Below are positions 36,101 to 45,063 of a stretch of DNA of 64,000 nt, piece by piece. Position 1 is the first letter of the stretch. Each line of letters begins with the position of its first letter. Source of the DNA: Streptomyces sp. CB02366. GTDB lineage: Bacteria; Actinomycetota; Actinomycetes; Streptomycetales; Streptomycetaceae. The notes under the pieces are model-generated. The model was not told the DNA's origin and did not search any database. It was given only the letters and a program-made list of their open reading frames with translations. The stretch spans positions 476,870 through 540,869 of the forward strand of contig NZ_LIVT01000001.1 in assembly GCF_001905905.1 (NCBI RefSeq), written 5' to 3'. The position numbers and the translations under genes are program-made.

Positions 36101-38701
36101 GTGCCGCCCGCCCACCACGCCCTGACGCTCCGACTGCCGCCGGCCACCGACGCCGCCGCCCTCGCCGCCGCGCTCACGGAGGCGGCCGAGCTGTGGTGGC
36201 CCGGGGACCGCCGCCGCCCCCGGCTGTGGACGGAGACCGTACCCGCCCCGGCCGCCTCGGCCCCGGCCGCCCGGCGACGCGAGGCCGAGGCCCGCCGTCC
36301 GCCCGCCCCGGGCCACCGGCTGCGCGCGGTGCTGCTGTGCTACGCGGAGGCGGACGGCTCTCCGGGCCCCGGGCCCGACCTCGTCCTCACCGCCGACGCC
36401 GCGGCGCTGGACGCCCGTTCGCTGCGGCTCGTCGGCCGGGTGCTGTGCGGTGGGGGGCCGGGCCCCGGGGCGGTGTCCCCGGTGGAGGGCCCGCTCGCCC
36501 CGGACCTGCGCCTGGACGCGGCGACCCGCCGCCTGGCGGGGGCCCTGGCGGTGACCGCGGGCCGGTACACGGGCGCGGTCTCGGTGCGGGTCGCCGTCCC
36601 CGTACCGGCGCGGGACCGGCCGCCCTGCGCCCTGGGGGCGCTCGACGGGTACGCGGTGCTCACGGCGGACCTCTCGCCCGGCCGTACGGTCGCGGACCTG
36701 CTCGCCACCGGGCCGACCGCCCCGGCCGGGGGCGAGGACCCGCCCGCGCTGGAGCTGGTGGCACAGGACGGGACGGGGCGCCCCGTCCTGCCGGCGGACC
36801 CGGACGCGCTCCCCGTTCCGGCCGTCCACGTGGAGCGGATATGCCGGGCGCTGGCCCACGCACCGCCCACCATGCCGCTCGGCCGGCTCGATCCGCTGAG
36901 CGAGCGGGAATCCGCCGCCCTGCTGACGGCCGGGGCGACGCGTCCGGCCCCGCCCTCCCCCCGCATCGACGAGGCGTTCGCCGCGCGGGTCGCCGCGCAC
37001 CCCGACGCCCCCGCCCTCACCTGCGGCTCCGCCACCCTCTCCTACACCGGACTCGACGCCCGCGCCGAGGAGTTCGCGGACGGGCTGTACGCCCGGGGCG
37101 TCCGGCCCGGCGATCTCGTCGGGCTCTGCCTGCCCCGCTCGGCGGACCTGGTGGCGGCGATGCTCGGCATCCTGAAGGCGGGCGCCGGGTACGTACCGCT
37201 GGACCCGGAGCATCCGGCGGAGTGGCGGGAGCGCACCGCACGGGACGCGGGGGTCCGGCTGACGGTCGAGGACCCCGCCGCCCTCACAGGCCACCCGCCC
37301 CGGCCCCCCACGCCCCGCGGGACGCCCGGCTCCCCCGCCTACGCCATCCACACCTCGGGCTCCACCGGCCGCCCCAAGGGGGTCCTCGTCCCGCACGCCA
37401 ACGTCACGGCTCTGGTGGAGGCCGTGCGCGAGGACTTCGCCCTCTCGCCCGACGACACCTGGACGTGCTTCCACTCGGCGGCGTTCGACTTCTCGGTGTG
37501 GGAGATCTGGGGCGCGCTGCTGACGGGCGGCCGGCTCGTGCTCGTGGACCACTGGACCACGCGCTCGCCGGAGGACTTCCACGCCCTGCTGGTACGGGAA
37601 CGGGTGAGCGTGGTGAGCCAGACCCCCTCGGCGTTCGGCCAGCTCGCGGCGGCCGACCGGACGGCCGCCGAACGGCCCGCCCCGCGGCTGGTCGTCCTGG
37701 GCGGCGAACCGCTGGACGCCCGTCCGCTGCTGGGCTGGTTCGACCGGCACCCCGAGGACCGCTGCCGGGTCGTCAACATGTACGGGATCACCGAGACCAC
37801 GGTCCACGTCACGGCGGCCACCGTGACCCGCCGGGAGGCCCTGGCCGGTTCCCGGTCGGTGGGACGCCCGCTGCCCGGCTGGTCGGTCCGGGTCCTGGAC
37901 TCGTACGGGCGGCCGGCGCCGCCCGGCGCGCCCGGGGAGATCCACGTGGGCGGGGCGGGGGTGGCCCTCGGCTATCTGAACCGGCCCGCCGCGACCGCCG
38001 GACGCTTCGTCCCCGACCCCCTGGACCCGGCGGGAGGGCGGCTCTACCGCAGCGGTGACCTGGGGCGGCTGCTGCCGGACGGAACGCTGGAGCACCTGGG
38101 CCGGATCGACGACCAGGTGAAGGTGCGGGGGTTCCGGATCGAGCCCGGGGAGATCCGGCACGTCCTGCTGGAGGACCCGGGGGTGTCGGCGGCGGCGGTC
38201 ACCGTGACCGGCGGCGGGACCGGGGACGCGGCGGCCGTGCGGATCGACGCGTACGTGGTGCCCGCCCCGGGCGCGGAGCCGGGCCCCGGGGCCGTACGGG
38301 AGCGGGCCGCCCGCCTGCTGCCCGCGCACATGGCGCCCGCGACGGTGACCGTCCTGCCGGCGCTCCCCCTCACGGCCAACGGCAAGCTGGACCCGGCCCG
38401 GCTGCCCGCGCCCGGAGGCCGCCGGTCCGCCGCCCCGGCGTCCCCCGGGCCGTCCCCCCGCGAGGACTCCCCGGCCGCCGTCCTCGCCGCCGTGTGGCGG
38501 GAGGTGCTCGGCGTCCGGGAGGTCGGCCCGGACGACGACTTCTGGGAGCTGGGCGGCAACTCCCTGTACGCGATCCGGATCGGCGCGCTCGCCCGGGAGC
38601 GCGGGCTGCCCGGCATACCGCTGCGCCGGCTGTACCTGACCCCGACGCTGGGGGCGTTGGCCGAGGCCCTGGCCGAGGAGGCCGCGGCCGGGGAAGCGTG
38701 A
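36101..38701 (+). CDS. NRPS protein: degenerate C remnant - adenylation - PCP
   Basis: This 866-residue protein starts with about 280 residues that look like a shortened condensation domain. Where the HHxxxDG motif should be there is LTADAAALDARSL, so both catalytic His are lost. A complete adenylation domain follows (about 285-770): IHTSGSTGRPKGVLV at 416, VVNMYGITETTVHVT, YRSGDLGRLLPDG, IDDQVKVRGFRIEPGEI and LPLTANGKLDP. The PCP has Ser821 in ELGGNSLYAI. Reading the specificity positions by eye gives D-F-W-S-V-L-M-V-H-K, closest to threonine (DFWNIGMVHK, 7 of 10). It must supply amino acid to one or both C domains of the upstream megaenzyme. GTG 36101 has GAGGAG upstream. Confidence 0.9.
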   Translation: MPPAHHALTLRLPPATDAAALAAALTEAAELWWPGDRRRPRLWTETVPAPAASAPAARRREAEARRPPAPGHRLRAVLLCYAEADGSPGPGPDLVLTADAAALDARSLRLVGRVLCGGGPGPGAVSPVEGPLAPDLRLDAATRRLAGALAVTAGRYTGAVSVRVAVPVPARDRPPCALGALDGYAVLTADLSPGRTVADLLATGPTAPAGGEDPPALELVAQDGTGRPVLPADPDALPVPAVHVERICRALAHAPPTMPLGRLDPLSERESAALLTAGATRPAPPSPRIDEAFAARVAAHPDAPALTCGSATLSYTGLDARAEEFADGLYARGVRPGDLVGLCLPRSADLVAAMLGILKAGAGYVPLDPEHPAEWRERTARDAGVRLTVEDPAALTGHPPRPPTPRGTPGSPAYAIHTSGSTGRPKGVLVPHANVTALVEAVREDFALSPDDTWTCFHSAAFDFSVWEIWGALLTGGRLVLVDHWTTRSPEDFHALLVRERVSVVSQTPSAFGQLAAADRTAAERPAPRLVVLGGEPLDARPLLGWFDRHPEDRCRVVNMYGITETTVHVTAATVTRREALAGSRSVGRPLPGWSVRVLDSYGRPAPPGAPGEIHVGGAGVALGYLNRPAATAGRFVPDPLDPAGGRLYRSGDLGRLLPDGTLEHLGRIDDQVKVRGFRIEPGEIRHVLLEDPGVSAAAVTVTGGGTGDAAAVRIDAYVVPAPGAEPGPGAVRERAARLLPAHMAPATVTVLPALPLTANGKLDPARLPAPGGRRSAAPASPGPSPREDSPAAVLAAVWREVLGVREVGPDDDFWELGGNSLYAIRIGALARERGLPGIPLRRLYLTPTLGALAEALAEEAAAGEA

Positions 38702-38776
38702 CGCGGACGGCCCCGGCCGGAGAGGGCGCGGCGCGGGGGCGGCCGTACCCTCACGGCCGCCCCCGCGCCCCTGCGG

Positions 38777-40330
38777 TTACGCGAAGCGCTGCTTCGCGCC
38801 GCCGTCGCACGCCTGGAGCCTGAGCGGGTCCTTCGCCCCCGCCAGCGTCAGGCACAGGCCGGTCGCGGCGGCCGGGCGGAGCGTGCCCGCCTGCCGGACG
38901 AACTTCTGGTTGGCCGCGCCCGAGCAGTCCCAGAGCACGAGCGTGGCGCCGGCGGTGTACTTCGCGCCGGGCACGTCGAGGCAGCGGTCGTGGCTGAGCG
39001 CGGTGCGGGCGGTCTGCGTGCCGCTGTCGTACCACCAGTTCTGGTTGCGCCCGCCGTGGCAGTCCCAGCCGCCGACCGCGGTGCCGTTACGGGTGACCGA
39101 GGCGGGCACGTCCAGGCAGCTGCCGGTGCCCTCGTTCTTCAGCGGGGTGAACACGTCGTCCCAGGCCGCCCGGGTCAGGACCGGGTTCCCCGTGCTCGCC
39201 GGGTCGGCGCAGCTCGCCTCGCGCAGCCCGGAGCCGTACATCTGGGTGAGGCAGGAGGCGAAGGCCCGGTGTCCGGCCGCGTTGGGGTGGAAGGACTGCC
39301 GGACCGAGTTCTCGTCGGGCAGGCCGGGCTTGCTCAGGTCGATGTAGAGGCCGCGGGCCCAGGGGCTCTCGCTGCACACCTCGTGGCCGTGGAAGAGCCG
39401 GGAGTTGTCGAGGTAGGCGGCCCCGGTGCTCGCGGCCGCCTTGCGCATGCCGGCCTGGAAGGCGGGTACGGCGGTGTTGCGGCCCCAGACGGTGTCGGAG
39501 TCGTAGCCGAGTCCGCCGCAGACCAGTTTGCCGGGGAACTTGGGGTTGTCGTGGAAGTCGGGGCCGATGGGGCTCGGGTAGCCCATCAGGACGAGCTTGT
39601 AGTCGTCGTTCGCGTACCCGGCGCCCGTCATGACGGTGCGCAGGTCGCGGACGGTCTGTTCGACCTTGGGCACCAGCGCGTCCACGCGGGCCTGCCAGCC
39701 GCCGGCGTACTTGGGCTCGCAGGGGCCCTGGAGGCTGATGTAGCGCACCACGCAGTCGGTCATGACGGGCCCGAACTGGAGGTCGTCGTTGGCCCCGGCG
39801 ACCAGCACGATCATCTTGATCCGGGTGTTGCGGGCCTTGATCGCGAGGCTGTCGCTCTGCACGAGTTCGTCGGCGTACTGCTTGTTTCCGCCGATTTTGA
39901 TGTTCCCGGTATAGGCCCCGGAGCAGGAGACGTTGTACGTGACGTCCGCCGCGATGCCCGTGCGGTGGATGGCGGCCTCCGGCGAGCGGTGGCACCAGTT
40001 GTCCGGCCCGTTGGTGCCGGGGTCGTAGGCGCCGACGCCCTCGCCGGAGATCTCGCTGTCGCCGAGCGAGATCAGTCCGGTCTTGCGGTCGCCGAGCGGC
40101 CGTTCGGCGGGGCTCCCGTACAGCTGGGTGGCCTCCGCCGCCCGGACGGCTTCCAGTGCGGGCGGGAGAGGGGTGGATGCGATAGAGCTGGTACCCGACT
40201 CCGTCGCGCCCGCGGGTCCGGCGGCGGTCATACCGCCGACGGCGGCCGCGAGAGCGACGGCGGCGACGATCGTACGGCGGAGCCCGCGAGGGCTTCGGTT
40301 CCCTCGAACTCTGGTGCTGGTACGCCTCAT
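38777..40330 (-). CDS. Secreted SGNH hydrolase with C-terminal ricin-type lectin domain
   Basis: This 517-residue protein has a signal peptide (RR-rich start, hydrophobic core about 20-38, AGPAGATES cleavage region). An SGNH/GDSL hydrolase domain follows, with block I LISLGDSEISGEG, block III VLVAGANDDLQF and the C-terminal SFHPNAAGHRAF with catalytic His. Residues about 385-517 form a beta-trefoil of three repeats, seen as NEGTGSCLDVPA, GRNQNWWY, HDRCLDVPG, ANQKFV and GGAKQRF. It is probably an extracellular esterase that binds carbohydrate. GGGAGG lies just before ATG 40330. It lies next to the cluster but is convergent with it and is probably not part of it. Confidence 0.92.
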   Translation of the reverse strand: MRRTSTRVRGNRSPRGLRRTIVAAVALAAAVGGMTAAGPAGATESGTSSIASTPLPPALEAVRAAEATQLYGSPAERPLGDRKTGLISLGDSEISGEGVGAYDPGTNGPDNWCHRSPEAAIHRTGIAADVTYNVSCSGAYTGNIKIGGNKQYADELVQSDSLAIKARNTRIKMIVLVAGANDDLQFGPVMTDCVVRYISLQGPCEPKYAGGWQARVDALVPKVEQTVRDLRTVMTGAGYANDDYKLVLMGYPSPIGPDFHDNPKFPGKLVCGGLGYDSDTVWGRNTAVPAFQAGMRKAAASTGAAYLDNSRLFHGHEVCSESPWARGLYIDLSKPGLPDENSVRQSFHPNAAGHRAFASCLTQMYGSGLREASCADPASTGNPVLTRAAWDDVFTPLKNEGTGSCLDVPASVTRNGTAVGGWDCHGGRNQNWWYDSGTQTARTALSHDRCLDVPGAKYTAGATLVLWDCSGAANQKFVRQAGTLRPAAATGLCLTLAGAKDPLRLQACDGGAKQRFA

Positions 40331-40436
40331 TGCGCCTCCCGGTAAGTGGTTACCCCCGGTATTTACTGGGCGGTAGGCCGCTTGGGAATACATAGAACAA
40401 GACATGTGCTCATCTTTTTCAGGAGGTTTGAACACC

Positions 40437-41885
40437 ATGGTCGACAGGTCAGTCCCCACATCGGCCGATATGCCGGGCGACGCGTCCGAGGGCTCCGAGG
40501 GCGGCGGGTTCCGGATCGAACACGATTCGATGGGCGAGGTGCGGGTCCCCGCGGACGCCAAGTGGCGGGCCCAGACCCAGCGGGCGGTGGAGAACTTCCC
40601 CGTCTCCGGGCAGCGCCTGGAGCGGGCGCACATCGAGGCGCTGGCCCGGATCAAGGGCGCGGCCGCCAAGGTCAACGCCGAGCTGAAGGTGCTGGATCCG
40701 GAGATCGCCGCCGCGATCCAGGAGGCGGCGGAGGAGGTCGCGGCGGGCCGGTGGGACGACCACTTCCCGGTGGACGTGTTCCAGACCGGGTCCGGCACCT
40801 CCTCGAACATGAACGCCAACGAGGTGGTCGCCACCCTCGCCACCGAGCGCCTGGGCCGCGAGGTCCACCCCAACGACCATGTGAACGCCTCCCAGTCCTC
40901 CAACGACGTCTTCCCGTCCTCCATCCACATCGCGGCCACCGCCGCCGTCACCGCCGACCTGATCCCGGCGCTCGATCGTCTGGCCGATTCCCTGGGGCGG
41001 AAATCGGCCGAATTCGCGGAGGTCGTGAAATCCGGCCGTACGCACCTCATGGACGCCACCCCGGTCACCCTCGGCCAGGAGTTCGGCGGTTACGCGGCGC
41101 AGGTCCGCCACGGCGTGGAGCGGCTGCGCGCCTCCCTGCCCCGACTGGCCGAACTTCCCCTGGGCGGTACCGCGGTGGGCACCGGCATCAACACGCCGCC
41201 CGGCTTCTCCGCCGCCGTGATCGCGGAGGTCGCGCGGACCACCGGGCTGCCGCTCACCGAGGCCCGCGACCACTTCGAGGCGCAGGGCGCGCGGGACGGG
41301 CTGGTGGAGACGTCGGGCCAGCTCAGGACCATCGCCGTCTCGCTGACGAAGATCTGCAACGATCTGCGGTGGATGGCGTCCGGGCCGCGCACCGGTCTCG
41401 CGGAGATCGCGCTGCCCGACCTCCAGCCCGGCTCGTCGATCATGCCCGGCAAGGTCAACCCGGTGATCCCCGAGGCGGTCCTGATGGTCGCGGCCCAGGT
41501 CACCGGCAACGACGCGACGGTGGCCGCGGCGGGTGCCGCGGGCAACTTCGAGCTGAACGTGATGCTCCCGGTCATGGCGAAGAACCTGCTGGAGTCCGTA
41601 CGGCTGCTCGCCAACGCCTCCCGCCTGCTGGCGGACCGCACGGTCGACGGGATCACCGCCGACGCCGAACGGGCCCGCGCCTACGCCGAGTCCTCGCCGT
41701 CCGTGGTGACCCCGCTCAACAAGTACATCGGCTACGAGGAGGCGGCGAAGGTCGCCAAGAAGTCCCTCGGGGACGGGACGACGATCCGCGAGACGGTCCT
41801 GGCCATGGGCTACGTGGAGCGCGGCGACCTGACGGCGGAGCAGCTCGACGAGGCGCTGGACGTGCTGCGGATGACCCGGCCGTGA
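40437..41885 (+). CDS. fumC: Class II fumarate hydratase FumC
   Basis: This 482-residue enzyme hydrates fumarate without an iron-sulfur cluster. It shows [53 protein letters not shown] and the fumarase signature [16 protein letters not shown]. Against class I fumarase at 19.2 kb it provides an iron- and oxygen-tolerant alternative. AGGAGG lies 10 bases before ATG 40437. The 106 bases upstream are AT-rich and hold its promoter, shared with the divergent hydrolase. Confidence 0.97.
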   Translation: MVDRSVPTSADMPGDASEGSEGGGFRIEHDSMGEVRVPADAKWRAQTQRAVENFPVSGQRLERAHIEALARIKGAAAKVNAELKVLDPEIAAAIQEAAEEVAAGRWDDHFPVDVFQTGSGTSSNMNANEVVATLATERLGREVHPNDHVNASQSSNDVFPSSIHIAATAAVTADLIPALDRLADSLGRKSAEFAEVVKSGRTHLMDATPVTLGQEFGGYAAQVRHGVERLRASLPRLAELPLGGTAVGTGINTPPGFSAAVIAEVARTTGLPLTEARDHFEAQGARDGLVETSGQLRTIAVSLTKICNDLRWMASGPRTGLAEIALPDLQPGSSIMPGKVNPVIPEAVLMVAAQVTGNDATVAAAGAAGNFELNVMLPVMAKNLLESVRLLANASRLLADRTVDGITADAERARAYAESSPSVVTPLNKYIGYEEAAKVAKKSLGDGTTIRETVLAMGYVERGDLTAEQLDEALDVLRMTRP

Positions 41886-41891
41886 GCCTCC

Positions 41892-41951
41892 GGCCCGGGG
41901 CCCCGGACCGGCGTGCGGGGGCGCGGACCGGCCTGTCCGGGGCCCCGGGCC
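41892..41951 (+). terminator. Hairpin downstream of fumC
   Basis: GGCCCGGGGCCCCGG (41892-41906) pairs exactly with CCGGGGCCCCGGGCC (41937-41951) across a 30-base loop. The stem starts seven bases after the fumC stop codon. Confidence 0.6.
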
Positions 41952-42010
41952 GCGCCCCCGGGTGACCTGAGTCGCAGCGGGACGGCGGGGGCGCTCCGTA
42001 AGATCTCTCC

Positions 42011-42697
42011 ATGACAGGTACGGAAGAGCGCGCACGCTGGGCGCCGGGGGACCAGATCCTCTGGCGCTACCGCGACAACGGCCGGGCCCGCCGGGGCGCC
42101 GGGGCCGCGCCCGTGCACATCTGCCGTCCGGTGACCGTCGTCCAGGACACCGACGACCTGCTCGCCGTCTGGATGGCGCCCGGCACCGAGTGCGTACGGC
42201 CGGTGCTGGCGGACGGCACCCAGGTGCACGCCGAGCCGCTGGCCACCCGCTACACCGCGCCGCGCACCACGGCCCGCTCGACCTGGTTCGGCTCCGGGGT
42301 GCTGAAGCTGGCCCGGCCCGAGGACCCGTGGTCGGTGTGGCTGTTCTGGGACCGCGGCTGGATGTTCCGCAACTGGTACGTGAACCTGGAGGAGCCCCGC
42401 GTCCGGTGGGCCGGAGGAGTGGATTCCGAGGATCACTTTCTCGACATCTCCGTGAACCCCGACCGGAGCTGGAAATGGCTGGACGAGGACGAGTTCGCGC
42501 AGGCGCAGCAGGTTGGCCTGATGGACCGGAGGACCGCCCGGAGGGTCCGGCAGGCGGGCCTGGCGGCGGTCGAGGTGATCACCGGCTGGGGGTCGCCGTT
42601 CCGGGACGGCTGGGAGCACTGGCGGCCCGATCCGGGGTGGCAGGTGCCGCGGCTGCCGGATGACTGGGACCGCACCCCTGCCCGTATGCCGTCGTGA
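42011..42697 (+). CDS. DUF402 domain protein
   Basis: This 228-residue protein contains the DUF402 barrel (about residues 30-200) with PVTVVQDTDDLLAVWMAPGT, WFRNWYVNLEEP-like motif MFRNWYVNLEEPRVRW and DHFLDISVNPDRSWKWLDED. Family members include nucleoside diphosphate phosphatases and tRNA/RNA-linked enzymes, so nucleotide hydrolysis is possible but unproven. The position next to fumC is conserved in Streptomyces as I recall. Confidence 0.88.
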   Translation: MTGTEERARWAPGDQILWRYRDNGRARRGAGAAPVHICRPVTVVQDTDDLLAVWMAPGTECVRPVLADGTQVHAEPLATRYTAPRTTARSTWFGSGVLKLARPEDPWSVWLFWDRGWMFRNWYVNLEEPRVRWAGGVDSEDHFLDISVNPDRSWKWLDEDEFAQAQQVGLMDRRTARRVRQAGLAAVEVITGWGSPFRDGWEHWRPDPGWQVPRLPDDWDRTPARMPS

Positions 42698-43080
42698 GAC
42701 CCTGGAAGAACCCTTCGGGCACTCCGGTCGGCAGGCCCGGACGCACGGAGGGCCGACAGCCGCGACCAGCGGCCGCCGCACCGGAACTGATCACACGTCA
42801 CCACACCGGTCGTGCGGAGGTGCGGGCCACCGGCCCGTACGTTCCGCGCGGACGCGGGACCACCACGAGGGGGTGGAGCCATGCACGCTGTCCGCTGCCC
42901 GCTCACCGCGCCCTCCGTCGGAGGGACCGCCCGCCGGCCGACTCCGCGGCGTTCGGTTTCGGCCCCTTCCCCGGGGACATCCGGTGACAGCCGTTGTTCT
43001 TCCCGCGCCTGCCGGGGCACAGTAGCGCCCCACGAGGCGACTGCCTCATACAACCGGCCCGGACGGACGGAATCCCACGC
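42698..43080. other. Gene-free stretch before the SpoIIE phosphatase gene
   Basis: I found no supported gene, RNA or strong hairpin in these 383 bases. They probably contain the phosphatase promoter. Overlapping open frames have no ribosome sites or family similarity. Confidence 0.4.
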
Positions 43081-44994
43081 GTGACGGAGCATCCCACCTC
43101 CCACGAAGGCCGGCAGCCGCTCGCTGCCCGGCAGCAGGAGCGCACCCGGCCCCGGCAGCAGGACGCCGCGGCTGCCGCCGCCGCTGCCGCGGTACCCGCT
43201 CCGGCCGCCGCACCGGGCCCGGCGCCCGGAGCGCCCGCCGTCGCCGACGCGCAGGCGGCCACCCGCCGCGAGGGCGACCGGCTGCGCTTCGTCGGGGCGG
43301 CGACCCGGCGGATCGCCCGGGGCATCGACCTCGACGAGATCGTCCTCGGCCTGTGCCGGGCCAGCGTGCCGACCTTCTCCGACGCGATCCTCGTCTACCT
43401 GCGCGATCCGCTCCCGGTGGGCGACGAGCGCCCGGTGAGCCCCTTCGTGCTGCGGCTGCGCCGCAGCGACCGGCTGCGCGTCAGCGACGAGGAGGGCGCC
43501 GAGGCGGTCGGCTCCGAGACCGAGCGGCTGCGCCCGCTGATCCTCGACCCGCAGGCCGATCTGATGCCCGCCGCCGAACTGTGCGAGGTGCGGGCGGACG
43601 GGGCGCTGGCCGAGGTGCTGCGCGGGGTGCGGCCGGTCTTCGGCGACTCGGCGGCGGCGCGGGCCGCCCTGCCGGAGCTGCTGGGCCCCGGCCGGTCCGT
43701 TCCCACCGGGCACCGGGCGATCCTGGCCCCGCTGCGCGGGCGGCGCCGGGTCATCGGGGCGGCGGTCTTCGTGCGCGGCACCGAACGGCCCCCGTTCGAG
43801 GCCAGCGACCTGCTGGTCGCCGCCCAGTTGGCGACGCACACCGCGCTCGGCATCGACAAGGCCGTGCTGTACGGGCGCGAGGCGTACATCGCCGACGAGT
43901 TGCAGCGCACGATGCTGCCCGACTCGCTCCCCCAGCCCACCGGCGTGCGCCTCGCCTCGCGCTACCTCCCGGCGGCCGAGACGGCCCGGGTCGGCGGTGA
44001 CTGGTACGACGCGATCCCGCTGCCCGGCAGCCGGGTGGCGCTGGTCGTCGGCGACGTGATGGGCCATTCGATGACCTCGGCGGCGATCATGGGGCAGCTC
44101 CGTACGACGGCGCAGACCCTCGCCCAGCTCGATCTGCCGCCGCAGGAGGTGCTGCACCACCTGGACGAGCAGGCGCAGCGGCTCGGCAGCGACCGCATGG
44201 CGACCTGCCTGTACGCGGTGTACGACCCGGTGGCGCACCGGATCACCGTCGCCAACGCCGGACACCCGCCGCCCGTGCTGCTGCACCTGGGCGGACGGGC
44301 CGAGGTGCTGCGGGTGCCGGCGGGCGCCCCGATCGGGGTGGGCGGCGTCGACTTCGAGGCGGTCGATTTGGACGCGCCCGCCGGAGCGACGCTGCTGCTG
44401 TACACCGACGGACTGGTGGAGTCGCGGCTGCGGGACGTGTGGACGGGCATCGAGCAGCTGCGGGAGCGCCTGGCGACGACCGCCCGGCTCACCGGCCCGG
44501 ACCACTCGCCGCCGCTGGAAGCGCTCTGCGACGACGTGCTGGACATGCTCGGGCCCGGCGACCGCGACGACGACATCGCGCTGCTCGCCGCCCGTTTCGA
44601 CGGGATCGCGCCGAGCGACGTGGCGTACTGGTCCCTGGAGCCGGAGGACGCCGCCCCGGGCCGGGCGCGCCGACTGGCCCGGCGGGCCCTGGGCCGGTGG
44701 GGGCTGGACGACTTGTCCGACGAGGTGGAGCTGCTGGTCAGCGAGGTGGTCACCAACGCCGTGCGCTATGCGGAGCGGCCGGTGACGCTGCGGCTGCTGC
44801 GGACGGACGTGCTGCGCTGCGAGGTCGGGGACGACTCCCCGCAACTGCCCCGGCAGCGCAAGGCGCGGGAGACGGACGAGGGCGGGCGCGGCCTGTTCCT
44901 GGTCAACCGGCTGGCCCGGCGGTGGGGCGCGACGCGGCTCTCGACGGGCAAGGTCGTCTGGTTCGAGATGGCGGCGCGGGCGGCGGCGCCGTAA
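43081..44994 (+). CDS. GAF - SpoIIE (PP2C) phosphatase - HATPase regulatory protein
   Basis: This 637-residue protein starts with an Ala/Pro-rich region, then a GAF-like sensor (about 70-265), a SpoIIE-type PP2C domain (about 270-490: ELQRTMLPDSLPQPTG, RVGGDWYDAIPL, VVGDVMGHSM, ANAGHPPPVLL and DRDDDIALLAARF) and an RsbW-type HATPase domain (about 505-635: VSEVVTNAVRYAERPVTL, GGRGLFLVNRLARRWG). Such proteins control anti-anti-sigma factor switches; this one can in principle both dephosphorylate and phosphorylate partners. The start GTG 43081 is chosen by frame content; its ribosome site is weak. Confidence 0.92.
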   Translation: MTEHPTSHEGRQPLAARQQERTRPRQQDAAAAAAAAAVPAPAAAPGPAPGAPAVADAQAATRREGDRLRFVGAATRRIARGIDLDEIVLGLCRASVPTFSDAILVYLRDPLPVGDERPVSPFVLRLRRSDRLRVSDEEGAEAVGSETERLRPLILDPQADLMPAAELCEVRADGALAEVLRGVRPVFGDSAAARAALPELLGPGRSVPTGHRAILAPLRGRRRVIGAAVFVRGTERPPFEASDLLVAAQLATHTALGIDKAVLYGREAYIADELQRTMLPDSLPQPTGVRLASRYLPAAETARVGGDWYDAIPLPGSRVALVVGDVMGHSMTSAAIMGQLRTTAQTLAQLDLPPQEVLHHLDEQAQRLGSDRMATCLYAVYDPVAHRITVANAGHPPPVLLHLGGRAEVLRVPAGAPIGVGGVDFEAVDLDAPAGATLLLYTDGLVESRLRDVWTGIEQLRERLATTARLTGPDHSPPLEALCDDVLDMLGPGDRDDDIALLAARFDGIAPSDVAYWSLEPEDAAPGRARRLARRALGRWGLDDLSDEVELLVSEVVTNAVRYAERPVTLRLLRTDVLRCEVGDDSPQLPRQRKARETDEGGRGLFLVNRLARRWGATRLSTGKVVWFEMAARAAAP

Positions 44995-45008
44995 GGAACG
45001 CGGTACGG

Positions 45009-45048
45009 CGGAGGGGGCGGGCCCGTTGTCGCGGGCCCGCCCCCTCCG
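45009..45048. terminator. Bidirectional terminator between phosphatase and PBP genes
   Basis: A perfect 17-base stem (45009-45025 with 45032-45048) closes a 6-base loop between the two convergent stop codons. Confidence 0.85.
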
Positions 45049-45063
45049 TCCGTCCTCACGGCC

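Noticed and set aside
38777..40330. SGNH-ricin hydrolase as a cluster member
   Set aside because: It is convergent with the operon and divergent from fumC, has a signal peptide and a general degradative domain set, and shows no coupling with the synthases.
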